Part shown: in pieces, positions 1 through 9,861 of the stretch | How the letters are laid out: each line of letters opens with the position of its first letter | Position numbering within the stretch: the stretch's first letter is position 1 | Assembly: GCA_016791445.1 (NCBI GenBank) | Contig: JAEUMP010000018.1 | Span: forward strand, 1-58,188 | Source: Hyphomonadaceae bacterium | Lineage (GTDB): Bacteria > Pseudomonadota > Alphaproteobacteria > Caulobacterales > Aquidulcibacteraceae | Reading direction: 5' to 3' | Length of the DNA stretch: 58,188 bases | Made by a program: the position numbers and the translations under genes | The notes under the pieces: generated by a model | Databases searched by the model: none | What the model was told of the DNA's origin: nothing | The model's input: the letters and a program-made list of their open reading frames with translations, nothing else

Positions 1-207
1 GCGCATCCGCGAAATCACGGCGGCGGCGATCAGGAGGCGGATGTCGCTGCGCACGCGGCGCAGCTGACACTGCATCCAGAGCCGCGCGTCGCGCGGAAGG
101 GGTGCGTACTCCGCGACCCAGGCGATGATCTGGAGAAACCACAGGCGGAGCGCCGCCAGCGCTTCGGCGACTTGCGCGGTGAAATCCGGCGTTCTCACGA
201 ACTGCAT
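1..207 (-). CDS. Hypothetical protein, cut by window edge
   Basis: An open frame reads leftward from an ATG at 205-207 off the window edge, giving 69 codons with no stop. A good GGAG ribosome binding site lies just upstream on the minus strand. The visible part starts MQFVRTPDF, has a Trp- and Leu-rich stretch (residues 21-35), and is basic near residues 49-57. No family is recognised. It could be a small membrane-associated protein, but the C-terminus is missing. It is divergent from mutL, with about 260 bp between them that hold a palindromic repeat. Confidence 0.55.
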   Translation of the reverse strand, partial: MQFVRTPDFTAQVAEALAALRLWFLQIIAWVAEYAPLPRDARLWMQCQLRRVRSDIRLLIAAAVISRMR

Positions 208-311
208 GGCGGTGCTCCTCTCCGTGGCTTCCGGACCATCCGGACGCGACGTGAGAGAAGCGTGACTCAGGTTTCGACCCGGTCGGATTGTTTTGCTGTT
301 TTTTCTGGTCA

Positions 312-384
312 GGACCGTCGGCGCCTTCGCCGACCTCCTTGTGCGCCAAGGGAATACGCTTTGCCGGCGGGGCGCCGGCGGTCC
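312..384. repeat. REP-like palindromic repeat, copy 1
   Basis: Two roughly 22-bp arms (312-333 and 363-384) form an imperfect inverted repeat around a GCGCC core, ending in GGACC on the left and GGTCC on the right. The same arms recur at 1651-1723 and 8395-8467. This copy sits in the gap of about 260 bp between the cut-off hypothetical gene and mutL. Apart from this element I see nothing else certain in that gap. It is the most diverged of the three copies. Confidence 0.6.
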
Positions 385-467
385 TTGCGGCGAGGGGAAT
401 AGCCCCCGAGTTTCCCCCTATCGGGCGCTCATCCGTGAGGGCGGGGCGTGCTAGGCTGTCGACTCGC

Positions 468-2321
468 ATGCCGATCCGCCGTCTCCCCCCCGAAGCCGTG
501 AACCGCATCGCCGCCGGCGAGGTGGTCGAGCGGCCGGCGGCCGCCGTGAAGGAGCTGGTGGAGAACGCGCTCGACGCGGGCGCGACGCGGGTGCGAATCG
601 CCATCGAGCGGGGCGGGCTTTCCGCCATCGTCATCGAAGATGACGGCTCGGGCATTCCCGCTGACGAACTGCCGGTGGCGGTTGAACGGCACGCGACCTC
701 GAAGCTCGTCGCGGAGGACGACGGCGCGGTCGACCTCCTGAACATCTCGACGATGGGCTTTCGCGGCGAGGCGCTGCCGTCCATCGGCGCGGTGGCGCGG
801 CTGACGATCACGTCGCGCGCGAAGGGCGCGCGCGATGCGTTCGAGATCGCGGTGGAGGGCGGGGCGATGGCGCCGCTGAAGCCTGCTTCGTTCGCGCATC
901 CGCACGGCGCGCGCGTGGAAGTGCGCGATCTCTTCTATGCGACGCCCGCGCGCTTGAAGTTCATGAAGTCCGAACGCGCGGAGATGATGGCCATCGCCGA
1001 TGTGGTGAAGCGCCTTGCGATGGCGCGCGCGGACGTGGGCTTCACGCTTGAGCATGACGGGCGCGTCTCGCTCAGGCTGCAGCAGGAAGAGGATGCGACG
1101 TTCGAAGGGCGTCGTCGTCGTCTCGCGGCGATCCTTGGCTCGGACTTTGCGCCGAATTCGCTTGAGCTTGATCAGTTGCGCGGCAATGCGCGGCTGACGG
1201 GCTTTGCCGGCCTGCCGACGCTCCATCGCGGCACGCGCGAGCATCAGCATCTCTTCGTCAACGGTCGTCCGGTGAAGGACAAGCTGATCATCGGCGCGGT
1301 GCGTGCGGCCTATCAGGATCTGCTCGCGCGCGATCGCCATCCGGTCGTCGCGCTCTTCATCGATCTGCCGCCGGAAGAAGTGGACGTAAACGTCCATCCT
1401 GCAAAAACCGAGGTGCGTTTCCGCGACGCGGGGCAGATGCGCGGGCTCATCATCGGCGCGCTGACGCATGCGCTGGCGGGGGCGGGGCATCGCGCGTCGA
1501 CGACGGTGGCTGGCGCCGCGCTCGGGTCGTTCAGGCCGGGTTATGGCGGCTATGCGCCGCCGAACCAGGGGACGCTGCGCGCATGGGGCGTGGCCGAGCA
1601 ATCCGTCGCGCCGGATTTCGATTGGCCGAGCGCGCGGGTGGACAATGGCGGGACCGCCGGCGCCCTCGCCGGCAACGGTTTTGCGGGCGTCGACAGTATA
1701 GCCGGCGAGGGCGCCGGCGGTCCTCAACATGTTCAGCCGGACTTTCCCCTCGGGGCGGCGCGCGCGCAGGTGCATGAGACCTATATCGTCGCGCAAACGG
1801 CGGACGGCCTCGTCATCGTCGACCAGCACGCCGCGCATGAGCGGCTCGTCTATGAGCGGATGAAGAGTGCGCTGTCGAACGGCGGCGTGAAGCGGCAGGC
1901 GCTGCTCATCCCCGACATCGTCGATCTCGATCCGGCGGAGATCGAACTGCTGCTCGCGCGGGCCGATGAACTCGCGGAGCTTGGCCTCGTGATCGAGCCG
2001 TTCGGGGTCGGCGCGCTCGCGGTGCGCGAGACGCCGGCGTTGCTGGGGCAGGTAGATGCGAAGGGATTGCTGCGCGATCTCGCCGACGACATCGCCGAAC
2101 TCGGCGCCGCGCACGCGCTGAAGGAACGTCTGGAGGAAGTGTGCTCGTCGATGGCGTGCCGCGGCTCGGTGCGCGCCGGACGGCGGCTCACGGGCGAGGA
2201 AATGAACGCGCTCCTGCGCCAGATGGAGGCGACGCCCCATTCCGGGCAGTGCAACCATGGCCGGCCGACTTATGTCGAACTGAAGCTCGCGGACATCGAA
2301 AAGCTGTTCGGACGGCGGTGA
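468..2321 (+). CDS. mutL: DNA mismatch repair protein MutL
   Basis: MutL is the matchmaker ATPase of methyl-independent mismatch repair. The N-terminus has the GHL ATPase motifs: [17 protein letters not shown] and GFRGEA. The C-terminal domain carries endonuclease motifs: DQHA at about residue 452 followed by the two spaced Glu residues, then ACR, a CNHGRP form of the C(P/N)HGRP motif, and a terminal LFGRR. It is therefore a nicking-type MutL, consistent with a genome lacking MutH. I chose the ATG at 468 because homologues start [20 protein letters not shown]; the frame is open further upstream, but that part has no homologous character. Length is 617 aa, usual for the family. The linker between domains contains a complete palindromic repeat element (1651-1723), translated in frame. 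Confidence 0.96.
   Translation: MPIRRLPPEAVNRIAAGEVVERPAAAVKELVENALDAGATRVRIAIERGGLSAIVIEDDGSGIPADELPVAVERHATSKLVAEDDGAVDLLNISTMGFRGEALPSIGAVARLTITSRAKGARDAFEIAVEGGAMAPLKPASFAHPHGARVEVRDLFYATPARLKFMKSERAEMMAIADVVKRLAMARADVGFTLEHDGRVSLRLQQEEDATFEGRRRRLAAILGSDFAPNSLELDQLRGNARLTGFAGLPTLHRGTREHQHLFVNGRPVKDKLIIGAVRAAYQDLLARDRHPVVALFIDLPPEEVDVNVHPAKTEVRFRDAGQMRGLIIGALTHALAGAGHRASTTVAGAALGSFRPGYGGYAPPNQGTLRAWGVAEQSVAPDFDWPSARVDNGGTAGALAGNGFAGVDSIAGEGAGGPQHVQPDFPLGAARAQVHETYIVAQTADGLVIVDQHAAHERLVYERMKSALSNGGVKRQALLIPDIVDLDPAEIELLLARADELAELGLVIEPFGVGALAVRETPALLGQVDAKGLLRDLADDIAELGAAHALKERLEEVCSSMACRGSVRAGRRLTGEEMNALLRQMEATPHSGQCNHGRPTYVELKLADIEKLFGRR
1651..1723. repeat. REP-like palindromic repeat, copy 2, inside mutL
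   Basis: Two exactly complementary 23-bp arms (1651-1673 and 1701-1723) flank a 27-bp spacer. This is the cleanest copy of the element also present at 312-384 and 8395-8467. It lies in the mutL linker, covers about residues 395-419, and is read through without a stop, encoding a Gly/Ala-rich segment. As RNA it would form a very stable hairpin inside the mutL message. Confidence 0.75.
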
Positions 2322-2398
2322 ATCGCGCTTGCGCGCCGGGCCGTCCGGCGCGATGCTCCCGGAAAAGATGACGCGAGCGTCAGCAAAGGGAGGCGTGC

Positions 2399-3643
2399 AT
2401 GGCCGACGGCATCCAGAACAAGACGGTCGATCCGTGGTCGATCCCGCTGCCGCAGTTGAACGTGGCGGACCCGGAGCTGTTCCGCACGGATTCCTTCTGG
2501 CCCTATTTCGAGCGGCTGCGGAAGGAGGACCCCGTCCACTACTGCGAAGAGAGCGAGTTCGGGCCGTACTGGTCGATCACCAAGTACAACGACATCATGG
2601 CGGTCGACACGAACCACCGGGTGTTCTCCTCGGAGGCCAATCTCGGCGGCATCACCCTGCGCGACATGGACGCCGATTTCATCCTGCCGATGTTCATCGC
2701 GATGGATCCGCCCAAGCACGACGCACAGCGCAAGGTCGCGTCGCCGATCGTGGCGCCGGAAAATCTCGCACGGCTTGAAGCCACGATCCGCGAGCGGGCG
2801 GGCAAGCTCCTCGACGCCGTGCCGCGCGGGGAAGTGTTCGACTGGGTGGATGCGATTTCCATCGAGCTGACGACGCAGATGCTCGCGACGCTGTTTGATT
2901 TCCCGTGGGAAGATCGCCGCAAGCTGACGCGCTGGTCGGATGTGTCGACGGCGATGCCGATGCCCGGCGGGGTGGTGGAGACCGAGGAACAGCGCCGCGC
3001 GGAACTGCTGGAGTGCCTCGAATATTTCACGCGCCTCTGGAACGAGCGCGTGAACGCCGAACCCGGCAATGATCTCATTTCCATGCTCGCGCACGGCGAG
3101 GCGACGCGCGACATGCCGCCGATGGAATATCTCGGCAACATCATCCTGCTGATCGTCGGCGGCAACGATACGACGCGCAACTCCATCACCGGCGGGCTCT
3201 ACGCGCTCAACAAGTTCCCGAAGGAGTACGACAAGCTCATCGCCAATCCGTCGCTGATCCCGAACATGGTGTCGGAGATCATCCGCTGGCAGACGCCGCT
3301 CGCGCACATGCGGCGCACGGCCATCGCCGACACGGAGCTGCGCGGCAAGAAGATCAGGAAGGGCGACAAGGTCGCCATGTGGTACGTCTCGGGCAACCGC
3401 GACGAAGAGGTGATCGAAAATCCGAACGAACTCATCATCGACCGTCCGAACGCGCGCCGGCACCTGTCCTTCGGCTTCGGCATCCACCGCTGCGTCGGCA
3501 ACCGCCTCGCGGAAATGCAGCTCAGGATCGTGTGGGAGGAAATCCTCAAGCGCTTCGGCAAGATAGAGGTCGTCGAGGAGCCGCGCCGCGTGCCGAGCGC
3601 CTTCGTGAAGGGCTATGAGGAGATGAAGGTGCGGGTCCGCTGA
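2399..3643 (+). CDS. Cytochrome P450, CYP153-type alkane/fatty acid omega-hydroxylase
   Basis: A soluble bacterial P450 of 414 aa. The I-helix oxygen-activation motif GGNDTTRN is at residues 254-261 and the haem loop [10 protein letters not shown] has its thiolate Cys at 365. The sequence [15 protein letters not shown] near residue 57 and the [14 protein letters not shown] segment are typical of CYP153, a family that hydroxylates the terminal carbon of medium-chain alkanes and fatty acids. CYP153 needs a ferredoxin and ferredoxin reductase; neither is next to it here, so electrons must come from proteins encoded elsewhere. A GGAGG-like site precedes the ATG. Its stop overlaps the start of the DUF1330 lipoprotein gene by one base. 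The family call rests on remembered sequence character, not a search. Confidence 0.9.
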   Translation: MADGIQNKTVDPWSIPLPQLNVADPELFRTDSFWPYFERLRKEDPVHYCEESEFGPYWSITKYNDIMAVDTNHRVFSSEANLGGITLRDMDADFILPMFIAMDPPKHDAQRKVASPIVAPENLARLEATIRERAGKLLDAVPRGEVFDWVDAISIELTTQMLATLFDFPWEDRRKLTRWSDVSTAMPMPGGVVETEEQRRAELLECLEYFTRLWNERVNAEPGNDLISMLAHGEATRDMPPMEYLGNIILLIVGGNDTTRNSITGGLYALNKFPKEYDKLIANPSLIPNMVSEIIRWQTPLAHMRRTAIADTELRGKKIRKGDKVAMWYVSGNRDEEVIENPNELIIDRPNARRHLSFGFGIHRCVGNRLAEMQLRIVWEEILKRFGKIEVVEEPRRVPSAFVKGYEEMKVRVR

Positions 3644-4038
3644 TGCGACGCGCACTGGTGAAGGGCCTTTGCGGTGCGCTGTTGGCGTGCGCGCTCGCAG
3701 CTTGCGCAACGCAGGACGCAGTCGCGCCGCCGCCCGCAGTGAAGGGCTACATCATCGCCGAGATCAGCGTGACCGATCCTGCCGGCTACGAAGCCTACAA
3801 GGCGGCGGTCGCCCCGATGGTGGCGCGTTTCGGCGGGCGTTATCTCGTGCGCGGCGGGCAAGTCACGCCCAAGGAAGGCGCGGCTCCTTCCGGCCGTGTC
3901 GTGGTGCTCGAGTTCGAGAGCTATGCGGCGGCGCAGACGTTCTTCGATTCTTCCGCCTACCAGGCCATCATGCACCTGCGCACGCACAACGCGACGTCGC
4001 GCCTCTTCATCGTCGAGGGAATTGCGCCCGCGCCGTGA
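3643..4038 (+). CDS. DUF1330-like lipoprotein
   Basis: The protein is 131 aa with a lipoprotein signal: basic MRRALVKG, a hydrophobic stretch, then an LAAC lipobox with Cys at about residue 21. The mature part (GYIIAEISVTDPAGYEAYKAAVAP, split over residues 34-57, then VVVLEFESYAAAQTFFDS) matches the DUF1330 ferredoxin-like fold, usually found as a small cytoplasmic protein; here it is tethered to a membrane. The start ATG overlaps the P450 TGA by one base, so it is probably translationally coupled to CYP153. No catalytic role is known for the family. Confidence 0.85.
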   Translation: MRRALVKGLCGALLACALAACATQDAVAPPPAVKGYIIAEISVTDPAGYEAYKAAVAPMVARFGGRYLVRGGQVTPKEGAAPSGRVVVLEFESYAAAQTFFDSSAYQAIMHLRTHNATSRLFIVEGIAPAP

Positions 4039-4046
4039 GTGCTGGA

Positions 4047-4250
4047 CTAGTCCTTGTCCGCCAGGCTCTCGTGGATCGCCGTGAGTTCATCCGCCGGCAG
4101 GCCCCTGATCTCGACGATGTCGTCGGTGGATTTGATCCGGGCGTTGTCGGGGTTGCGCGCGTATTTGGCGATTTTCTTGTTGACCGCCTTCCACGCGCCG
4201 CGCCCTTTCACGGATAGGCCGTCCGGAAGGGGCGTGATCTCGAAGCGCAT
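4047..4250 (-). CDS. Small hypothetical protein, 67 aa
   Basis: A compact frame starting MRFEITPLPDG with an AAAGG ribosome binding site, reading opposite to its neighbours and ending 9 bp from the DUF1330 gene stop. The protein is charged and soluble, with a Lys-rich middle (WKAVNKKIAKYARNPDNARI) and an acidic C-terminus. Codon use resembles that of neighbouring genes. I do not recognise a family. Confidence 0.65.
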   Translation of the reverse strand: MRFEITPLPDGLSVKGRGAWKAVNKKIAKYARNPDNARIKSTDDIVEIRGLPADELTAIHESLADKD

Positions 4251-4303
4251 GGTTTACCTTTGAGGTTTGCTCGCCCTTTTTATCTGAAAAACCGGGGAAA
4301 ACC

Positions 4304-5092
4304 ATGACCGCCCACCACATCAAGTCCGAGATCGACGCCGACGGCGTCGCCGTCCTCACCATCGATCGCGCCGAAAAGCGCAACGCCATGACCTACGCCA
4401 TGCTGGCGGCGTTCACGGAGACGGTGGGCCGGCTGGGCGAGGACGACCGGGTGCGCGTCATCATCGTCACCGGCGCGGGCGGCGCCTTCTGCGCGGGCAC
4501 CGATCTCGCCGATCTCGCGACGATCCCCGGCGAGACGCGCGGCGTGCGGGGCGGGGCGCACGAAGAGCACAAGTGGTGGCCGATCGTGTCGTGCCCGAAG
4601 CCCGTCATCGGCGCGATCGACGGCTATGCGGTGGGCATGGGCGCGGAGTTCTCCAGCCAGTGCGACGTGCGCATCGTCACGGACCGGGCGCGCTTCGCCT
4701 GGAATTTCGCGCATCGCGGACTTGTGCCGGACACCGGGGCGGGCTCCTGGATCCTGCCGCGTCTCATCGGTCCGTCCCGGGCGCTGAGGCTCCTCTACTC
4801 CGGGGATTTCCTCGAGGCGGCCGAGGCGCACGCCATCGGTTACGCCAACCAGATCGTGAAACCGGAAGCGCTAATGGAGACGGCGATGGCGGAGGCGCGC
4901 CGCTATCTGAAATCCTCGCCGTTCTCACTCCGGCGCATGAAGGCGCTCGTCTGGCGCGGGATGGAGCGTGATCTCTCCGAGCACATGGCCGCGCATGTGG
5001 AAGCGATGGCGGCGTGCTTCAAGTCGAACGACCACCGCGAAGGCGTGGCGTCCTTCCTGGAAAAGCGCCCGGCGAAGTTCACGGGGACCTGA
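4304..5092 (+). CDS. Enoyl-CoA hydratase/isomerase (crotonase) family protein
   Basis: A 262-aa crotonase-fold protein. The CoA-binding and oxyanion-hole segments are visible (AEKRNAM near residue 25; GAFCAGTDLADL; GYAVGMGAEFSSQCDV). One of the two hydratase Glu residues is present (GAEF, the Glu144 position of rat enoyl-CoA hydratase). The position of the second, Glu164, is Phe (FAWNF). The true reaction may therefore not be classical hydration; isomerase or thioester hydrolase activity is possible. It stands alone, with a short 5' gap after a gene on the other strand. A role in fatty acid or other acyl-CoA breakdown is inferred. Confidence 0.88.
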   Translation: MTAHHIKSEIDADGVAVLTIDRAEKRNAMTYAMLAAFTETVGRLGEDDRVRVIIVTGAGGAFCAGTDLADLATIPGETRGVRGGAHEEHKWWPIVSCPKPVIGAIDGYAVGMGAEFSSQCDVRIVTDRARFAWNFAHRGLVPDTGAGSWILPRLIGPSRALRLLYSGDFLEAAEAHAIGYANQIVKPEALMETAMAEARRYLKSSPFSLRRMKALVWRGMERDLSEHMAAHVEAMAACFKSNDHREGVASFLEKRPAKFTGT

Positions 5093-5191
5093 GCGGGCGC
5101 CGCGTCGCCCGGGAAAGGCTCACAATTCCTTAATGTCCGGTCACCATAGTCCGCCCACGGAGGTGGGCCGCGTGCAGCGGATGTGAGGGCT

Positions 5192-5590
5192 ATGTTCGGA
5201 CGCAAGCAGGCATCGGCGGCAGACGCGCTCGCGGCGCGCGTGCGGCAGATCGCTGACCCGCGTCCGGCGCACGCCGGAGACCCGCCGCCACCCGTCGAAC
5301 CCGTTTCGCGCACCTACGCCGCCCCGACTGTCGCCAAGTCCGTGCGCAAGCAGGACCGTGCGCCGCGCCAGTCGGTCTTCCGCACGGCCACCATGGTCAC
5401 CAGCGGCGGCGCCCGCCAGAACGTCGCGCTGAAGGACGTCAGCGCCACCGGCGCGCGCATCGAATTTCACACCCGAAGCACGCTGCCGTCGCTCGTCGTG
5501 CTGATCGAGCCGATGCTGAAACTGCACAAGCGCGCGCGCGTGGTCTGGCAGGAAGAGGGCCGCGCGGGGCTGGAGTTCATCGAGGGGTAG
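5192..5590 (+). CDS. PilZ domain protein
   Basis: The protein is 132 aa from the ATG at 5192; a GTG three codons upstream (5183) is an alternative. The first 60 residues look disordered. The second half is a PilZ beta-barrel with the DVSATGARIEF segment, which corresponds to the (D/N)xSxxG c-di-GMP motif. The upstream arginine motif is irregular: RAPR then RQSVFR, rather than a clean RxxxR, so ligand binding is uncertain. Likely a small c-di-GMP effector or a degenerate PilZ scaffold. A GGAGG-containing hairpin lies about 30 bp upstream. Confidence 0.8.
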   Translation: MFGRKQASAADALAARVRQIADPRPAHAGDPPPPVEPVSRTYAAPTVAKSVRKQDRAPRQSVFRTATMVTSGGARQNVALKDVSATGARIEFHTRSTLPSLVVLIEPMLKLHKRARVVWQEEGRAGLEFIEG

Positions 5591-5613
5591 CGGCGGCGTT
5601 CACCCCGGCCCGC

Positions 5614-5712
5614 TCACACCACCGGCACTGTACCGCCATCGATCGTGTACTCGGCGCCATGGATGGAGCGCGCCCGCTCCGAAGCCAGGAACGCGACCAA
5701 TTCGGCGACATC
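5614..5712 (-). pseudogene. Severed C-terminal tail of the SDR gene, after an amber codon
   Basis: After the TAG at 5713-5715 the same frame continues for 32 codons to a TGA at 5614-5616. It decodes as a normal SDR C-terminus ([12 protein letters not shown]... then a [14 protein letters not shown]-type end), including the conserved IDGG turn. The residue before it is Pro in a GRPAEP context, where homologues usually read EDVA. One base change from GAG would give TAG. So this is either a recent nonsense mutation, a sequencing error, or a read-through site. Confidence 0.75.
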
Positions 5713-6408
5713 CTAGGGCTCCGCCGGTCGGCCGAGTGGGATGCCGCCCAGAGAGTCCATAAGTTCCCGGCGCGCGGTTGTTTCATCCGTGTCGGCCTGT
5801 TCGGCGAGACGTTGAACGAGCCGTCGCGACGCGTCCGTCATGATCCAGCCGGGGGCGACGCTGTTCACGCGGATGCCGTGCGGTCCCAGTTCCTTCGACA
5901 ACGCCTTGCTGTAGGCCGACAGCGCCGCCTTCGACGCCGCGTAGGCGGTGGTTGATTCCGGGAGCGGCAGCCGGCGCTGGATCGACGAGATGTGGATCAC
6001 GACACCGGCGCGCGCTGCGATCATCGACGGGATGAGCGCGCGGTCGAGACGCACGGCGGGCATGAGGTTGAGGTCGATCTCGTCGCGCCAGTGCGCATCC
6101 GAAAGGGCGGCGAAACCGCCGGCAGGCGCGCTTGATCCCCCGAGATTGTGCACGAGAATGTCGATGCCGCCGAACGCATCGAGGACTGTTGCGGCGACGG
6201 TGTCGGCCCCTGCCGCCGTCGTCATGTCGGCCTCGATGAAGAGCGTGGAGTCATCCTGGTCTGAGGGGCGGCTGCGCGCCGTCACCGCGACACGCGCGCC
6301 CGCGGCCGCAAAGCGGCGCGCCATGGCCCGACCTGCGCCCTTCGTCCCGCCTGTGACGAGCACGCGTTTGCCGGCGAATTCGGTCGTGTGGTTGGGGAAG
6401 ACGCTCAT
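5713..6408 (-). CDS. SDR family oxidoreductase, truncated by an in-frame amber stop
   Basis: A short-chain dehydrogenase with the nucleotide motif TGGTKGAG (near residue 16), NLGG in place of NNAG, a catalytic Ser in HISS and the YAASK Tyr-Lys pair. The ATG at 6408 overlaps the TGA of the SnoaL-like gene as ATGA, so both belong to one operon. The frame hits TAG at 5713-5715 after GRPAEP, about 32 codons before the normal family end, and the missing tail is still encoded downstream. Loss of the C-terminal strand that closes the Rossmann fold would probably destabilise the enzyme. The substrate is unknown. The operon is divergent from an HxlR regulator, which probably controls it. Confidence 0.8.
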   Translation of the reverse strand: MSVFPNHTTEFAGKRVLVTGGTKGAGRAMARRFAAAGARVAVTARSRPSDQDDSTLFIEADMTTAAGADTVAATVLDAFGGIDILVHNLGGSSAPAGGFAALSDAHWRDEIDLNLMPAVRLDRALIPSMIAARAGVVIHISSIQRRLPLPESTTAYAASKAALSAYSKALSKELGPHGIRVNSVAPGWIMTDASRRLVQRLAEQADTDETTARRELMDSLGGIPLGRPAEP

Positions 6409-6734
6409 AGCGTGATCTCGAGCGCCGCGATTTCGCTCCCGCGCAGGTCGAAATGGTAGGAGAGATGCAGCGGACTTCCCGGAAAATTGCCGGTCACGAG
6501 CGCGCGGACGACTGTACGTCCTCCTGCATCCTCCAGCGTTTCGGGCGCGACGGTGACGGCGAATTTTCGCGTCGTTTCTTCCATCCATGTGCGAATGGCG
6601 GCGCGTCCCGTCATGGTCTCGCCTTCGTCTTTCACCACAGCATTCTGTGCGAACGGCGCGAGCATCGCATCGATGTCGTGGCGGTTCTTGGCGGCGAAAT
6701 AGTCGTTGATGGGCCTGGGGGTCTGGAGCGTCAT
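6405..6734 (-). CDS. SnoaL-like / NTF2-fold protein
   Basis: The protein is 109 aa and begins MTLQTPRPINDYF. The ATG at 6734 is preferred over one six bases upstream because GGAG is spaced correctly for it. The pattern (NRHDIDAMLAPFA, MTGRAAIRTWMEE, FPGSPLHLSYHFDL) is that of NTF2-like SnoaL proteins, small alpha+beta cone-fold enzymes or binding proteins. The last bases overlap the start of the SDR gene (ATGA). With the SDR and the divergent HxlR regulator it forms a small redox- or stress-type cassette; the substrate is unknown. Confidence 0.82.
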   Translation of the reverse strand: MTLQTPRPINDYFAAKNRHDIDAMLAPFAQNAVVKDEGETMTGRAAIRTWMEETTRKFAVTVAPETLEDAGGRTVVRALVTGNFPGSPLHLSYHFDLRGSEIAALEITL

Positions 6735-6751
6735 GTGCATTCTCCGTTGCG

Positions 6752-6767
6752 TCACGCGTTTGCGTGA
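6752..6767. promoter_or_regulatory. Candidate HxlR operator palindrome
   Basis: The perfect inverted repeat TCACGC-GTTT-GCGTGA lies in the 60-bp gap between the divergent SnoaL-like gene and hxlR. It is about 18 bp upstream of the SnoaL ATG and 28 bp upstream of the regulator ATG. Dimeric HxlR proteins bind palindromes in divergent promoters, so it is a good operator candidate. That role is inference. Confidence 0.5.
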
Positions 6768-6794
6768 GCCGGAGATGGGGACTAGCGTCGCCGC

Positions 6795-7193
6795 ATGACA
6801 AGAACGCACGAAAATGTCGGGGACTTACCTCCAGGTAAGCGGCGCGAACCGGATGCATACGACACGCCGATGAAGGCGGCGTTCGGTGTGATCGATGCCG
6901 TGAAGATCTTCGAGGGGCGCTGGAAGCTGGAGATCCTGTTCTGCCTGTTCGGCGGAAATGTACGTCGCTTCTCGGACCTCGAACGCGCCATCGACGGAGT
7001 GTCGCAGAAGATGCTCGCCCAGCAGCTGCGTCAGCTCGAGCGTGAAGGCATGGTGCGCCGTATCGTGCATGCGGAAGTGCCGCCGCGCGTGGAGTACGCG
7101 CTGACAGACTGGGGGCAGGCGCTGTGCCCGGCCCTCGATGCGTTGCTTCAGTGGAAGGCGCTGCGCAAGAAAGCGCCTGACGATACGCCGTAG
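6795..7193 (+). CDS. HxlR family transcriptional regulator
   Basis: The protein is 132 aa with the HxlR winged-helix pattern: AVKIFEGRWKLEILFCLF, RRFSDLERAIDGVSQKMLAQQLRQLE split over residues 54-79, then the wing GMVRRIVHAEVPPRVEYALTDWG. Helix 3 SQKMLAQQLRQLE is the usual DNA-recognition helix. A Cys in ILFC could sense oxidants or electrophiles, as in YodB/HypR relatives, but this is inference. It is divergent from the SnoaL-SDR operon with a shared 60-bp promoter region. Confidence 0.92.
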   Translation: MTRTHENVGDLPPGKRREPDAYDTPMKAAFGVIDAVKIFEGRWKLEILFCLFGGNVRRFSDLERAIDGVSQKMLAQQLRQLEREGMVRRIVHAEVPPRVEYALTDWGQALCPALDALLQWKALRKKAPDDTP

Positions 7194-7198
7194 TCCGC

Positions 7199-9035
<1,837 letters not shown>

Positions 9036-9087
9036 GGGCGCGTCATGCGCGGAGTCCGGCGCGAAGTCACGCGCATTGCATGCCCCC

Positions 9088-9861
9088 TCACAGCGCCGCC
9101 ACGCTGAACGTATCACACCGGGCGGGGTTGCTTGAGTCAAAGCCGCGCTGAAACCAGCGCAAGCGCTGCGCCGAGGTCCCGTGCGTGTATGTCTCGGGAC
9201 TGGTGAAGCCCTGCTCTCGGCGCTGCATGGTATCGACGCCGAATGCCAAAACGGCATTCAGCGCTTCGCGGACGTCGGCGTCATCCACCTTGAAGCGCGT
9301 CACCACGGCCTTGCTCCAAACCCCTGCAAGGCAATCGGCCTGAAGTTCCACACGGATGGATTCGCTGTTCGCCGTTTCAGGCCGCGCGGCCGCGCGTGCG
9401 TTCGATGCTTCCAGAATGCCCAGCGACTTCTGCACATGGTGCGTGGTCTCATGCGCGATGACGTAGGCGTAGCCGAAATCCCCGGGCGCCTGGTGCCGGA
9501 TGGACATGGTCTGGAAGAACGACGGGTCGAAATAGATCATCGAGTCTTGTTCGCAGTACTGCGGCCCGTATTCAGACAGGATGGGGCCGCATGCGCTGGA
9601 TACGGCGTGGTCGTAGGCATTGGTAATCGGCGGCGCATATCGCTGGTCGCGGCGTTGGCCTAACGACACGAAGCTTCCAGCCTCGAACGCCGCGGCCCAA
9701 ACATCTTCGGTGGCTGCAAGAATGACCCGGATGAAGTCTACCGCAGCATCGCGATCGGCGTACGGATCAGCGCTTGGCGCCGCCTCCTGAGCGAGGAGAG
9801 GTGGCGTTCCGGCCAACATCAGCGCCGCAAACAGCGCGCCCTTCCACGGAGTAGAGGTCAC
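9088..9861 (-). CDS. Neutral zinc metallopeptidase (YpfJ family), secreted paralogue
   Basis: The protein is 257 aa from a GTG at 9861 that overlaps the upstream paralogue's TGA as GTGA. The N-terminus looks like a cleavable signal peptide (WKGALFAALMLAGTPPLLAQ). The family core is clear: SMIYFDPSFF, then HETTHHVQ with the HExxH zinc site at residues 137-141, RVELQADCLAGVW with the third ligand region, and the C-terminal HGTSAQRLRWFQRGF and CDT. It is a tandem duplicate of the next gene. The paralogue has a membrane anchor and a canonical HEVGHHVQ; this copy has lost the Gly-rich N-terminal anchor. The natural substrate is unknown. Confidence 0.88.
   Translation of the reverse strand: MTSTPWKGALFAALMLAGTPPLLAQEAAPSADPYADRDAAVDFIRVILAATEDVWAAAFEAGSFVSLGQRRDQRYAPPITNAYDHAVSSACGPILSEYGPQYCEQDSMIYFDPSFFQTMSIRHQAPGDFGYAYVIAHETTHHVQKSLGILEASNARAAARPETANSESIRVELQADCLAGVWSKAVVTRFKVDDADVREALNAVLAFGVDTMQRREQGFTSPETYTHGTSAQRLRWFQRGFDSSNPARCDTFSVAAL

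Noticed and set aside
429-2258. Long open frame antisense to mutL
   Set aside because: It is Arg/His-rich with no family character, and lies opposite a clear MutL. Such open antisense frames are usual in high-GC genes.
5153-5168. Hairpin GCCCAC-GGAG-GTGGGC upstream of the PilZ gene
   Set aside because: Only a 6-bp stem with no T-run; possibly a ribosome-site structure, but not enough to call a terminator or switch.
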